A stretch of DNA of 64,000 bases. It comes from Tengunoibacter tsumagoiensis (GTDB lineage Bacteria > Chloroflexota > Ktedonobacteria > Ktedonobacterales > Ktedonobacteraceae). This document shows, in pieces, positions 16,509 to 26,386 of this stretch. Position 1 is the stretch's first letter. Every line of letters starts with the position of its first letter. The stretch is taken from positions 1,107,493-1,171,492 of the forward strand of contig NZ_BIFR01000001.1 of NCBI RefSeq assembly GCF_003967535.1, written 5' to 3'. The notes below the pieces were generated by a model. The model ran no database searches, was not told the origin of the DNA, and saw nothing but the letters and a program-made list of their open reading frames with translations. The translations under genes and the position numbers were made by a program.

Positions 16509-17447
16509 TTGGACGACTTGAGAATCTTTAGTGGGAATGCCAACCGTCCGCTGGCAGCAGCCATTTGTCGACATTTACGTATTCCACTCGGCGATGCCGA
16601 TGTTTTTCAGTTTAGTAACGAAAATATTTTTGTCAAAATTAATGAGAACGTTCGTGGTCAGGATGTCTTTGTGGTGCAGCCCTTTAGCTCGCCCGTTAAT
16701 CGTTCGATCATGGAACTTTTGATTATCATTGATGCATTGAAACGCGCATCTGCTGCGCGTATTACAGCCGTCATCCCCTACTATGCATATGGCCGTACCG
16801 ATAAGAAGGATCAGCCACGCGTCCCTATTACGGCTCGTTTGATAGCTGACTGTATTACCGTTGCGGGGGCGGACCGTGTCCTGACGATGGATATGCATGC
16901 GGGACAGATTCAAGGCTTCTTCAACATTCCGGTAGATGAGTTAACCGCTCAAGTGATCCAGGCTCGTTATTTTTCCGATAAAGGTCTGGATAATTTTGTC
17001 GTCGTCTCAGCGGACGAAGGCTTTGCCAAGAAGGCGCGAAAACTAGCGGACAGGCTCAATGCACCGCTGGCAATTGTCGAGAAACGTCGCTTAGGAAACA
17101 ACGGCGTCACCGAGGCCATGGGCATCATTGGAAATGTCCAGGGAAAGAATGCACTGATCGTTGATGATGAGATTGACACAGCCGGTTCACTGACGCAGGC
17201 TGTTCGTGTTGTGCATGAGCAGGGAGCACTGGATATTTATTGCTGTGCCAGCCATGCGATTCTCTCCGGCTCAGCGATTGAGCGGCTGAATAATGCTCCG
17301 ATTAAAGAGATTATTGTGACAGATTCCATTCCGGCGCCCGAACGGAGCCGGCTCCCTAACCTGACAGTCCTCTCGGTAGCAGAGCTATTCGCTGGTATCA
17401 TTAGCCGGATTCACGATGGGCGCTCTGTCTCAGAACTCTTCTGGTAA
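16509..17447 (+). CDS. prs: Ribose-phosphate pyrophosphokinase
   Basis: Makes PRPP from ribose 5-phosphate and ATP for purine, pyrimidine, His and Trp synthesis; 312 residues, normal family length. Visible motifs: FVVQPFSSPVN, YYAYGRTDKKDQPRVPITA (the ATP-binding loop, usually RQDRK), VLTMDMHAGQIQGFF, VVSADEG (usually VSPDxG) and the PRPP loop ALIVDDEIDTAGSL. The start is TTG 16509 with AGGAGG eight bases upstream. The deviations in the flexible loops suggest a divergent member, but the catalytic core is intact. Confidence 0.93.
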   Translation: MDDLRIFSGNANRPLAAAICRHLRIPLGDADVFQFSNENIFVKINENVRGQDVFVVQPFSSPVNRSIMELLIIIDALKRASAARITAVIPYYAYGRTDKKDQPRVPITARLIADCITVAGADRVLTMDMHAGQIQGFFNIPVDELTAQVIQARYFSDKGLDNFVVVSADEGFAKKARKLADRLNAPLAIVEKRRLGNNGVTEAMGIIGNVQGKNALIVDDEIDTAGSLTQAVRVVHEQGALDIYCCASHAILSGSAIERLNNAPIKEIIVTDSIPAPERSRLPNLTVLSVAELFAGIISRIHDGRSVSELFW

Positions 17448-17842
17448 ATCTATCAACAAGACAGAAGAAGAGAAATATGATATCATCAGACTGTAAAATT
17501 GACTCGTTGACTCCCAAAGCATTTTGATTGAGGTCTATCGGCATGTGATCAGACGATTGCATCATCGATCAGTTCCAGTTTGCGTGCCCCGCACTCCGAC
17601 TAGAAGTCAGCGAACACTACCACAACTGCCTCATGCCGAAGGCAAACAGGTAGAGTGGCTCAGAAGAGAGCGTTCCCAGAACATGCGAGTCATAGAATGC
17701 ACGTCTCAGCATGGGATCATGGGCTATTTTGGCCTGCTCGGCGAGCTGCTATGTTATAATAACCACCGTCATTTGTACATGTAAGAAACTTTGAGCAAAC
17801 GAGAATCGTTTTTGAGCACCTGGAAAGGGTGGAGGGGCATAC
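17448..17842. other. Intergenic region before der
   Basis: TATAAT at 17755-17760 lies 83 bases before the der start, with no clear -35 box. An 86-codon frame at 17524-17784 lacks a ribosome site or family match and is not called. Confidence 0.35.
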
Positions 17843-19270
17843 ATGAAGCCGTTAGTAGCTGTCGTGGGCCGACCAAACGTCGGAAAATCCACATTTTTTA
17901 ATCGTATGATAGGCGAGAGGCTCGCCATTGTTGAGGATATGCCGGGAACCACCCGCGATCGCTTGTATGGGGATACTGATTGGAACGGACGCGTTTTTAC
18001 ATTAATCGATACTGGTGGACTGGAACTGGGTTCGGGTATTCCAGTGGGACAGGTTGGTCTAACGGGGCAGCCTGGCGATCTGATGGAACATGTGATGTCG
18101 CAGGCTCATCTGGCGATTGAAGAGGCCGATGTTATCGTGTTCATGGTTGATGCGCGTTCGGGTATTACGGCCTCTGACGAAGAGGTAGCGGACCTGCTGC
18201 GGCGTACTAAAAAGCCAGTGATCGTTGCGGCTAATAAAGCAGATAACGCCGCTCGCCGCATGGATGCAGTTGAGTTTTATAGCTTTGGTCTGGGTGAGCC
18301 CATTGTTATCTCATCAATTCAGGGCGTGGGGACTGGCGATCTATTGGATCGTATCGTTGAAGAGCTTCCCCCTCTTTCTGAAATGGAAGAGGAAGAGGAT
18401 GAAGAGCTCCCACGTATTGCGCTGGTTGGCCGGCCAAACGTTGGCAAATCCTCACTCTTAAATGCGATTCTGGGGACAGAGCGCTCGATTGTAAGTGCTA
18501 TGCCAGGCACTACCCGCGACGCTATCGATACAGAGATTACATTTGAGGATCGCCGTATTCGCTTGATTGATACTGCCGGAATTCGTCGTCGTGGCCGTGT
18601 GGGGGTGGGTGTCGAAAAGTATAGCGTACTGCGTTCAGAGCGTGCGATTGAGCGTGCGGATGTTGCCATTCTGCTCATCGATGCGAGCGAGGGTCTGGCA
18701 GCGCAGGATACGCATATTGCCGGTGAGATTCACAAACAGGCCAAGGGCGTGGTTGTAGTTGTCAATAAATGGGATCTGGCTCAGGAGCAGCGGCGTGCTG
18801 AGCGCGAGGGAGTCTTCCCCCATCCTGATGATGAGATCCAGAGTGCGGATGAGTATCGGGCCATTATTGCTGAGGGCTTAAAATTTATCCCCTATGCACC
18901 GATCATCTTTACCTCAGCCAAGACCGGCTACCATATCAAACCACTGTTGGAGGCTGCCCTTAAAGTAGCCGATATGCGCTTCCTGCGCGTCCCTACAGCT
19001 CGTTTGAACGAGGTCGTACAAGAGGCTACGCGACGCCACGATCCTACCACCATGCGGCATAAGCCTTTAAAGATCTACTATGCTACCCAGGCTCGTGTCA
19101 ATCCTCCAACCTTCATCTTCTTTGTCAATGATACAGAAGGGGTTCATTTCTCATATGAGCGGTATCTAGAGAACCGTCTGCGCGAAGCTTTTAGCTTTAG
19201 AGGAACTGCTATCCTGATCCAGTTCCGCCCACGCTCAAAAGATGAGACCCGAGGCAAGAAAGCAGACTAG
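17843..19270 (+). CDS. der: Ribosome-assembly GTPase Der (EngA)
   Basis: Double GTPase needed for 50S ribosome maturation, 475 residues. Domain 1 has GRPNVGKS at residues 9-16, PGTTRDR, DTGG and ANKAD. Domain 2, after an acidic linker (EMEEEEDEEL), repeats GRPNVGKS, PGTTRDA, DTAG and NKWD. The C-terminal KH-like domain follows, with the IYYATQARVNPPTFIFFVN motif. GGTGGAGGGG precedes ATG 17843. It is followed directly by palindromic repeat block B. Confidence 0.97.
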   Translation: MKPLVAVVGRPNVGKSTFFNRMIGERLAIVEDMPGTTRDRLYGDTDWNGRVFTLIDTGGLELGSGIPVGQVGLTGQPGDLMEHVMSQAHLAIEEADVIVFMVDARSGITASDEEVADLLRRTKKPVIVAANKADNAARRMDAVEFYSFGLGEPIVISSIQGVGTGDLLDRIVEELPPLSEMEEEEDEELPRIALVGRPNVGKSSLLNAILGTERSIVSAMPGTTRDAIDTEITFEDRRIRLIDTAGIRRRGRVGVGVEKYSVLRSERAIERADVAILLIDASEGLAAQDTHIAGEIHKQAKGVVVVVNKWDLAQEQRRAEREGVFPHPDDEIQSADEYRAIIAEGLKFIPYAPIIFTSAKTGYHIKPLLEAALKVADMRFLRVPTARLNEVVQEATRRHDPTTMRHKPLKIYYATQARVNPPTFIFFVNDTEGVHFSYERYLENRLREAFSFRGTAILIQFRPRSKDETRGKKAD

Positions 19271-19280
19271 CCATTCACCG

Positions 19281-19634
19281 CGGCCATCATATGAGGGTGC
19301 GCACAGGGCGGGGTGGGCCCCCACGGCCCATCATATGAGAGTGCGCACAGGGCAGAGTGGGTCACCCACGGCCCATCATATGAGAGTGCGCACAGGGCGG
19401 AGTGGGTCCCCGCGGTCATCATGAATGATGGGCCCTACGTTTATGAGCGATAAATCGCATATAAAGGTGCAATTTATTGCACGAGAAGGTAGGGCCCATC
19501 ATTCATGATGGCCGCGGACCATTTCACCATTCATAAATGATGGGCTCCTTATCATTCATGCACCAAAATCGTTCAAAAGATGCAATTTATTGCACGAGAA
19601 GGTAGGGGCCATCATTCATGATGGCCGCGGACCC
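19281..19634. repeat. Palindromic and tandem repeat block B
   Basis: Begins with three direct tandem units of 43-45 bases (19281, 19324, 19369), each with ATCATATGAG and GCGCACAGGGC. Next is a composite hairpin with 29-bp arms and one G-T mismatch, 19410-19438 and 19489-19517, whose loop carries GCGATAAATCGC and GTGCAATTTATTGCAC. A second, incomplete hairpin unit lies at 19528-19634. Read in reverse complement it aligns with block A over most of its length. Confidence 0.85.
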
Positions 19635-20201
19635 TTTCACCAATCCCCACATCTCCCACCCCCTATCGCTCATCCCACATTGCCCACCCCATAATGAAGT
19701 TGCGAACACCAACCATGATATGCCACATATTATCGCGATCCCCTTTTCACGCCCCCCTTTCTGGCTTTGCCATACGACCATCGAGCCATTCATTGCCTGT
19801 TTGCTGCCTGAGGGCTTGACAGCGGATGAGAAGGGCAAAATTCACAACTAGAGAAGACAGTGGAACGTATACATGGTGTATGCCAAAGCAGCAAGCAGCA
19901 TAAACGTGCTATACTTGTATATCCAGGTATTAAGAGATAGTGCAAATGTCTGAAATAGGCTTTCTATTATAGTCAGAGATGGCGTCAGGGATTACACAGC
20001 GAAGCCAGGGCCTGGCTGGTTAGTTTCCGGGCTAATTGTATGAAGGTATGATAGTAGAAGTGGTGGGGTTTGTGCGTTCCCACGCAAACGCACCGCCTCT
20101 GGGCGTACCTGTCACCTCCCTTCTGTTGAATGGCAAGAGGGAGCCATAGTTGAGATCTTATAAAACGGACGTAGCAAACTCCTGCTTTGGTGAGGTAATA
20201 T
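19635..20201. other. Intergenic region before the PP2C gene
   Basis: No gene or clear promoter is seen. Frames at 19618-19851 and its antisense are not supported. Short complementary stretches near 20070-20095 could form a weak hairpin in the leader of the PP2C gene. Confidence 0.3.
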
Positions 20202-21098
20202 ATGCATCTAAAACTTACAGCGGCAGACAAGACTGATGTGGGTAAGCAACGCGAACAGAATGAAGATAGCGTTTATAAAAGAGTCGAATCTTCTGACGAT
20301 GGAGACCGAGGTCTCTTTATTGTAGCCGATGGTATGGGCGGTTACAAAGCAGGAGAGGTTGCCAGCAAACTGGCAGTAGAAAATATTAGCAAGGCACTGG
20401 ATAGCTTTTTTAAGCCTTTACATGATCAACCAACAATTAAGTTGGATGTAGCCAGTATTACCAAAAAAGAGCCCCTGGACCCGAATGAAACGATAAAAAT
20501 GGCGCCCCTGGCCGAAAGTTCTAAACAGAAGACAAAGAAGCTGGCCGAGAGCTCACTGGCCTCTGCAATTGAAAATCAATTTATTGCTGCAATTCAGCAG
20601 GCGAACAGAGCCATTGTGCGCCACGGCGAGCAGCAGTCGGCAGCGCGAGGTCTGGGCAGTACAGTCACGTCAGTGCTGGTCCAGAATGACCAGGCATATA
20701 TAGCCAACGTTGGGGATAGTCGTACGTATCTATTACGGGGACAGAGCCTGGCCCCCCTGACCAGAGATCACTCACTGGTCGCAAGGCTGGTAGAATCCAA
20801 ACAGATCGCGCCAGAGGATGTCTATACTCATCCACAGCGCAACCTGATCTACCGTTCGCTGGGTGCAGGTCATAAAAATATCGAGATTGATATCTTTCAT
20901 GAGACCTTGCAGCCAGGGGACCGGCTGCTTCTCTGCTCTGATGGCCTATGGGAGATGGTGCGCCAGCAGGATCTGATTGCGACCCTCAGCGAAGCGGCCA
21001 GCCCACAGGATATTTGCAATAAACTGATTAATCAGGCGAATGAGAACGGTGGAGAAGATAACATCACAGCCATAGTGATCCACGTGAGCGCCTTATAG
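20202..21098 (+). CDS. PP2C-family Ser/Thr protein phosphatase
   Basis: Metal-dependent protein phosphatase of 298 residues, cytosolic. Motifs: REQNEDS (metal-binding Asp near residue 20), FIVADGMGG, GLGSTVTSVLV, NVGDSRTYLLR, LTRDHSLVARL, LLLCSDGLWEMV and GGEDNITAIVI. A lysine-rich insert at about residues 75-125 replaces a loop of typical members. It opens a cluster with a kinase, a second PP2C, a VWA and an FHA protein, so it likely reverses phosphorylation by the neighbouring kinase. It shares long stretches with the PP2C domain at 24.3-25.0 kb, indicating duplication within the cluster. Confidence 0.94.
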   Translation: MHLKLTAADKTDVGKQREQNEDSVYKRVESSDDGDRGLFIVADGMGGYKAGEVASKLAVENISKALDSFFKPLHDQPTIKLDVASITKKEPLDPNETIKMAPLAESSKQKTKKLAESSLASAIENQFIAAIQQANRAIVRHGEQQSAARGLGSTVTSVLVQNDQAYIANVGDSRTYLLRGQSLAPLTRDHSLVARLVESKQIAPEDVYTHPQRNLIYRSLGAGHKNIEIDIFHETLQPGDRLLLCSDGLWEMVRQQDLIATLSEAASPQDICNKLINQANENGGEDNITAIVIHVSAL

Positions 21099-21188
21099 CG
21101 CCTTATAAGGCATACGATGGAACACCATGGGCATACTACATAGATACTGTAAGGGATATTTTGGGGATAATTTGGAGAAAATGGTTGT

Positions 21189-23288
21189 ATGGCTCTCCCG
21201 GTAGGTACGATTCTTGACGGAAAATTTAAGATAGTGCAGATTTTAGGTGAAGGTGGCATGGGGACTGTCTACAAAGTAGAGCAGTTGGGCACACCGCCTG
21301 GCTCGTCACCTTACTATTATGCCGTCAAAGAGCTACTCATCAGTCCTAATACCAGTGAAGAAGATCGCAAATCTGCTATTGAACGCTTTAATAAAGAGAT
21401 TGCTCTGTTACACGGGCTTAAGCATCCGCGCATTGCAGCTTTAATGTTTCCCTTTCAAGAGCGAGGCAACTCGTACTTTGCAATGGAGTTTGTGCCTGGC
21501 CGTAGCCTGGAAAAAATTCTTGAGCAGACAAACGCTCCGTTGCCCGAGGAGCAAGTCATTCGCTGGATGACGCAGGTCTGCGAGGCGTTAACGTATATTC
21601 ATACGCGCAATCCTCCGATTATCTTGCGTGATCTCAAGCCTGGGAACGTCATGATCACGAACGACGACGAGGTACAACTGATCGATTTTGGCATTGCCCG
21701 ACGCTTTGATCCGAACAAACGAACAAACACCGAGAACCTGGGCACGATCTCGTATGCCTCGCCGGAGCACCTGGGCTCAATCACGATGCCAGGTCAGCGC
21801 CGTTCGGCTCAGAACCCTGGTAAGTTAGTGCAGACGGATGCTCGCTCGGATATCTATTCGCTGGGCGCGACCATGTATCATCTCCTCACAAATTACGAGC
21901 CTGATCCTATTCAGACGCCAGCGGTCGGGAGCATCCTGGCCAAAAATCCTCGCTTGCGCACAGTCAAGATTGGGAATACAACCGTCTGTCCTGTAGAGCA
22001 AGTGATCATCAAGGCGATGCAGCAGGAACCGGCCCAGCGTTTTCAAAGTGCAGAAGCAATGCGCGTCGCCTTGCAGCAGTGTCTGCCAAATCAGCCTGCG
22101 GTCCTGCCCGGAACGACCGTCCAGATTCCTGCGATCTCGCCTAATTCCACCATCATTGTCTCCACAGCAGGTGCAAATGGGTCATCAACGCTGGGAGGGA
22201 TCATCTGCCCCAAATGTGGTTTTGCCAATCGTCCAGGAGCAAAGTTTTGTAAGCGCGATGGTCAACCCTTAGTGGCAGGGGTTGCCGTACCACCACAGGC
22301 AAGAGCCCCTATCCAGGCGCGACCAGTGGGGTCAGGCAACTCTATTCAAGCGAGGCCAGTGCAGCATCCGCCAGCGGGGGCACCACCATCGCGTCCATCG
22401 CAACCGATTCGGGCGCGGCCAGTTCAATCCCCTGCGAACGGTCAGACGCGGCCTGCTCAGCCTATTCAAGCACGCCCGATCTCAAACGGAACGCCAGTGG
22501 ATGTAAATGCAGCCTATCGTGCCGGGCTTCAGCATCTGAGCCAGAAGAATTATGCAGAAGCAATTAACCAGTTTAAGCTAGCGCATACGCATGGAGGTGG
22601 TTCCTACGATATTCTGTATAATCTTGGACGTGCCTATCGGCAGTCGGCTCAGTCGGTACGTGAGCAAGATCCACGACTTTTCAACGAACAGATGAGGCAA
22701 GCGACGGAATATTTTTCCGAAGCCCTGCGACTGAAAGCAGATGCTCTGGATGCCCAATTTCAACTGGGGCTCTGTTATCGTGATCTGAGCCTGCTTCCTC
22801 AGGCTGCGGAGGCCTTTAAAAAGGCTCAGGCCTTGAATCCAAAGGACACAGCCGTTTATTACCAGCAGGGACTGGTCGCGATAGAACAGGGGGCTTATCG
22901 TGAGGCGGAGGCGCTTTTAAAAGAGGGTCTGCGCATTCAGCCTGATCATGCTTTGATCCTGGTGGCTTTGGGACGTTTGTTTATAGAGACAAGGCAGATG
23001 CCAGTAGCGATCAATGCCCTGTTGAAGGCGACGCAGAGCGATCCGGCTCTGTGGGAGGCCTGGTTTGAACTGGCGCGAGCGCATATGCGTCAGAAAGAAT
23101 GGAAGTACGCTCTGAGCGCATTGGAGCGAGCCCGTCAGATAAATAACAATGTTGCAGAGATCTACAGTGCCATGGCGAACTGTTATCTCAAATTAAATAG
23201 AAAAGTAGAAGCTCGACAGATGGTAAAGGAGTCATTGCAACGTGACCCCAAACATGCCGAGGCGCTTCGTATCCAAAAACAACTCTAA
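21189..23288 (+). CDS. Ser/Thr protein kinase with zinc ribbon and TPR repeats
   Basis: 699 residues. The N-terminal kinase domain has GEGGMGTVYKV (P-loop), Lys47 in YAVKELL, LRDLKPGNVM (catalytic loop, Leu replacing the usual His of HRD) and DFGIAR, with SPE/GT motifs after it. Next is a zinc ribbon (CPKCGFANRPGAKFCKRDG), a Pro/Arg-rich linker of repeated I/VQARPV-type units, and at least five TPR repeats to the C-terminus (about residues 435-699). No membrane segment is seen, so it is a soluble kinase-scaffold. It sits between two phosphatases in one operon-like run. Confidence 0.93.
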   Translation: MALPVGTILDGKFKIVQILGEGGMGTVYKVEQLGTPPGSSPYYYAVKELLISPNTSEEDRKSAIERFNKEIALLHGLKHPRIAALMFPFQERGNSYFAMEFVPGRSLEKILEQTNAPLPEEQVIRWMTQVCEALTYIHTRNPPIILRDLKPGNVMITNDDEVQLIDFGIARRFDPNKRTNTENLGTISYASPEHLGSITMPGQRRSAQNPGKLVQTDARSDIYSLGATMYHLLTNYEPDPIQTPAVGSILAKNPRLRTVKIGNTTVCPVEQVIIKAMQQEPAQRFQSAEAMRVALQQCLPNQPAVLPGTTVQIPAISPNSTIIVSTAGANGSSTLGGIICPKCGFANRPGAKFCKRDGQPLVAGVAVPPQARAPIQARPVGSGNSIQARPVQHPPAGAPPSRPSQPIRARPVQSPANGQTRPAQPIQARPISNGTPVDVNAAYRAGLQHLSQKNYAEAINQFKLAHTHGGGSYDILYNLGRAYRQSAQSVREQDPRLFNEQMRQATEYFSEALRLKADALDAQFQLGLCYRDLSLLPQAAEAFKKAQALNPKDTAVYYQQGLVAIEQGAYREAEALLKEGLRIQPDHALILVALGRLFIETRQMPVAINALLKATQSDPALWEAWFELARAHMRQKEWKYALSALERARQINNNVAEIYSAMANCYLKLNRKVEARQMVKESLQRDPKHAEALRIQKQL

Positions 23289-23300
23289 AGGAGTGCAGGA

Positions 23301-25061
23301 ATGCTCTGTCCGTTATGTAATACACCTAATCGTGACAATGCCAAATTCTGTAAAGGTTGTGGGCGGCTGTTAGCCACTGAAGTAGTGGCGTCAGATCCTG
23401 CGGCAGAAACAGTAGCTCCCGAGCCGACTGCTCCCGAGTCAACTGCTGCTTCTGTACAACCAGTACTGGCTTCTAGTGGTGAGGCAGGCGTGCCCAGCGA
23501 GCCCGGGCATACTGTCGAGAGCACTGAACCAGTTGAACCTGTCGAGTCTGCGACGGTCAGCGAGGAAGAGGATCCCCGTTTTGCACCAACGCAGATTCTG
23601 ACGCCAGCGCAGATGCATGAATTTCATGTGCGCAAGTGGCAGCATGAGCATGAAGCGGAGCAGAAGCAGGAGCTTGATATTGCCGACATGCCCACCATAC
23701 TTGTTCCACCTGCTGAGAATCACGAGGATGCCAGTGAAGTAAGTGCTGTTCCTCCAGTTTTAGAGAGTGAGGAAGATGAGAGCTCGACAGCCCCGGAGCC
23801 CGTTGAGCAAGTTGAAAGCACTGAGCAACCTGAGTCTCATCCTGCAACAACCGAAGAGGAGGTCTCTGTGGCATCAGATAAAGAGTCCACACCTGTTGAA
23901 GAGCAAGCAACAGACTTTCCTATCCTGACCGTAGGCACAATCGTAGGAGATCGCTACAGCATCACCCAGGTTTTAAGTGACGCCCCCGAAGAGCATCTCT
24001 ACGAAGTAACCGATCGCAAAGGGTATCTGCACTGTTGGAATTGTGGTTCAGAAGAGAATGCCGAAGGCGATGAATTCTGTAACGATTGTGGAGCCGAGCT
24101 ACAAAACTATTCGTATATTATGCATGCCTATCCTCCAGCAGGCAGCCAGGATGAAGCGAGCGTGCTTCATGGAGGCGTCATCGTCAACACCCTGGTTGAT
24201 CAGGGGCTGACGTACGTGATTGAGCAGCCGCAGGAGGTCCAATCCTCTTTTCCAACGGGAGTACGTTTACTGGCTGCCTGTGATTCAGATGCGGGCGATC
24301 TACGCCGCAGCGATCCCAATGAAGATAGCACTCTCGTCCTGCTCTCCGAGCGTGTGCATGAGTCTATCGCCACGCCAGCGGGAATTTTCCTTGTTGCGGA
24401 TGGCATGGGTGGGCATGATAACGGGCAAGGGGCTAGCCGTCTGACCACAGCCGTTATCGCCGAGCGTGTCGTTCGTGAACTGCTGCTGCCACCGATCAGC
24501 GCTGAAAAAGCGGGAGAAGAGAGCAAGAAGCTGGATGAAGAAGAGCTCTTAGCGCTGGTCCATGGAGCAGTTGAAGACGCAAACGCAGCTCTTTGTCAGC
24601 TCAACCAGCGTGAGAAGAGCGATATGGGCTCGACCCTGACAGGCTTTCTGCTTGTGGGCGATCATGCATATATCTTCAACGTTGGCGATAGTCGTACGTA
24701 TATGCTACGAGATCACAAGTTATATCAATTGACAAACGATCATTCACTGGTTGGTCAGCTGGTGGCCGGTGGCTTAATCACCCCTGACGATGTGTATACC
24801 CACCCACAGCGTAGCCAGATCTATCGCAGTATTGGCGATAAATTAAATGTGCAAATTGATATATTCAAGCAGCAAGTGCACCCGGGTGATATACTTTTGA
24901 GTTGTTCGGATGGGTTATGGGAGATGGTGCGCGATCCGCAAATTACTGAGATTCTCAATAATGCACAAGACCCACAAACGGCGAGTGCACAGTTAATCGA
25001 AGCCGCCAATACGAATGGTGGAGAAGATAACGTAAGCGCCGTAGTCGTTTTTGTGCGCTGA
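23301..25061 (+). CDS. Zinc-ribbon PP2C protein phosphatase
   Basis: 586 residues. An N-terminal zinc ribbon (CPLCNTPNRDNAKFCKGCG) is followed by about 180 residues rich in Glu, Pro, Ser and Thr. A second zinc ribbon (CWNCGSEENAEGDEFCNDCG, near residue 245) and a small domain come next, then a C-terminal PP2C domain with DPNEDS, FLVADGMGGHD, MGSTLTGFLL, NVGDSRTYMLR, LSCSDGLWEMV and GGEDNVSAVV. The ATG is 12 bases after the kinase stop (GGAGTGCAGGA between), so the two are co-translated. The segment before the PP2C domain (TVGTIVGDRYSITQVL) resembles the first strands of a kinase, perhaps a truncated kinase lobe. Confidence 0.92.
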   Translation: MLCPLCNTPNRDNAKFCKGCGRLLATEVVASDPAAETVAPEPTAPESTAASVQPVLASSGEAGVPSEPGHTVESTEPVEPVESATVSEEEDPRFAPTQILTPAQMHEFHVRKWQHEHEAEQKQELDIADMPTILVPPAENHEDASEVSAVPPVLESEEDESSTAPEPVEQVESTEQPESHPATTEEEVSVASDKESTPVEEQATDFPILTVGTIVGDRYSITQVLSDAPEEHLYEVTDRKGYLHCWNCGSEENAEGDEFCNDCGAELQNYSYIMHAYPPAGSQDEASVLHGGVIVNTLVDQGLTYVIEQPQEVQSSFPTGVRLLAACDSDAGDLRRSDPNEDSTLVLLSERVHESIATPAGIFLVADGMGGHDNGQGASRLTTAVIAERVVRELLLPPISAEKAGEESKKLDEEELLALVHGAVEDANAALCQLNQREKSDMGSTLTGFLLVGDHAYIFNVGDSRTYMLRDHKLYQLTNDHSLVGQLVAGGLITPDDVYTHPQRSQIYRSIGDKLNVQIDIFKQQVHPGDILLSCSDGLWEMVRDPQITEILNNAQDPQTASAQLIEAANTNGGEDNVSAVVVFVR

Positions 25062-25105
25062 TATGATATACTATGGCAGCCGAATGCGAAAGGAGCCGAT
25101 GTAAT

Positions 25106-26344
25106 ATGCCTGGAGAGGTAACACTGGCACAACAACTAGGAAAAGATTTTATGCCAGTTACTGGTGGAAGCCAGCTTGCATATGTATTATTAGAAGCCAA
25201 GCCAACAGAGATTATGGCACAGGTCCGCATGCCTTTGAATTTTGCTCTCGTAATTGACCATTCTGGTTCAATGAAGGGAGCCAAGCTAAGAAATGTGCGC
25301 GAGGCAGTAAAGATGGTCATCGACCGTCTTGAGCCGACCGACTACATCTCGGTTGTCATTTTCGACGATTCGGCGCAGGTGATCATTCCTTCGATGCCTG
25401 CGAATGACAAGCCTGGTATGAAAGCGGCCATTGACCGTATTCAGGATGCGGGCGGGACCACGATGTCATTGGGAATGACCCATGGTCTGGGTGAACTGAG
25501 ACGCTGGAATATCCCCAATGCAGTGAATCGTATGATCCTGTTGACCGATGGTGTCACCTATGGCGACACTGATCGTTGCCGTCAACTCGCGCGAGATGCA
25601 GCGGCTGCTGGTGTCTCCATCTATCCACTGGGGATTGGTTCAGACTGGGATGAGAGCTTATTAGACGATATTGGACAATTAAGCGGTGGTATGCCAGCTG
25701 AGTTTATCAAATCGCCAGCCGATGCAATGACCATCTTTGAGCAGCAGATCCAGAGTGCTGTCGCCGTGGCTGTTCGGAATGCCACCCTCACCCTCCGGCT
25801 GCCCGCGGGTGTGACTCCTCGCAAAGCGGTGAAGGTTCTTCCGATCATTCGTGATGTTGATGCATCGGCGCTTTCGGACCGTCAGGTTGTGATCCCATTG
25901 GGAGACCTGGAGAAGGACACAGCGCAGTCAGTTCTCGTAGAATTGATGATTGATCCCCGTCCCGCAGGACTTTTCCGTATTGCACAGGCCGAATTAACCT
26001 ATGATGTTCCGATGGTTGGCCTGGTCAACGAGAAACTGCGTGAGGATATCAAAGTGACCTTTAGCTCTGACCAGAATCAGACCTCACAGGTCAACGCGCT
26101 TGTGATGAACTTCGCCGAGAAATCCAACGCGCAGCGCCTGGTCACGCGTATTCTGGATGAGTACAAGCGTACAGGTAAAGCTACCACGAAACTGGCGCCA
26201 AATGTCACGCGTGTGCTTGATCCAGAGACCATCTCAGCTATTGAGCAGATCAACCAGGGTCAGCAGATCTCGCAGGAGCAGGTCAAATCTATTGGAAACA
26301 AGACGCGTAAATTGACCCAGCGTCTGGACGATCTGCTTCCATAA
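25106..26344 (+). CDS. VWA-domain protein (TerY-like or inter-alpha-inhibitor-like)
   Basis: 412 residues. The von Willebrand A domain has a complete MIDAS: Asp51, Ser53 and Ser55 in VIDHSGSMKG, the threonine in GGTTMSLGM and the aspartate in LLTDGVTYGD. After it comes an all-beta region and a helical tail. ATG 25106 is preferred because AAAGGAG precedes it; the in-frame ATG 25073 would add 11 residues. No signal peptide or membrane segment is visible. Next to a kinase, PP2C and FHA protein it likely acts as a metal-dependent adaptor. Confidence 0.88.
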   Translation: MPGEVTLAQQLGKDFMPVTGGSQLAYVLLEAKPTEIMAQVRMPLNFALVIDHSGSMKGAKLRNVREAVKMVIDRLEPTDYISVVIFDDSAQVIIPSMPANDKPGMKAAIDRIQDAGGTTMSLGMTHGLGELRRWNIPNAVNRMILLTDGVTYGDTDRCRQLARDAAAAGVSIYPLGIGSDWDESLLDDIGQLSGGMPAEFIKSPADAMTIFEQQIQSAVAVAVRNATLTLRLPAGVTPRKAVKVLPIIRDVDASALSDRQVVIPLGDLEKDTAQSVLVELMIDPRPAGLFRIAQAELTYDVPMVGLVNEKLREDIKVTFSSDQNQTSQVNALVMNFAEKSNAQRLVTRILDEYKRTGKATTKLAPNVTRVLDPETISAIEQINQGQQISQEQVKSIGNKTRKLTQRLDDLLP

Positions 26345-26361
26345 GTGGTTTTATGGGCTTG

Positions 26362-26386
26362 CAACCGCCTTAAAAGCAGGCGGTTG
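26362..26386 (+). terminator. Hairpin after the VWA gene
   Basis: CAACCGCC (26362-26369) pairs with GGCGGTTG (26379-26386). The following bases are AT-rich but have no strict U-run, so termination is only likely. Confidence 0.4.

Noticed and set aside
17524..17784. 86-codon open frame before der
   Set aside because: Overlaps the likely der promoter and has no family match or ribosome site.
19281..19412. CRISPR-like array
   Set aside because: The units are head-to-tail repeats with no unique spacers between them, only three copies, and no cas genes are near.
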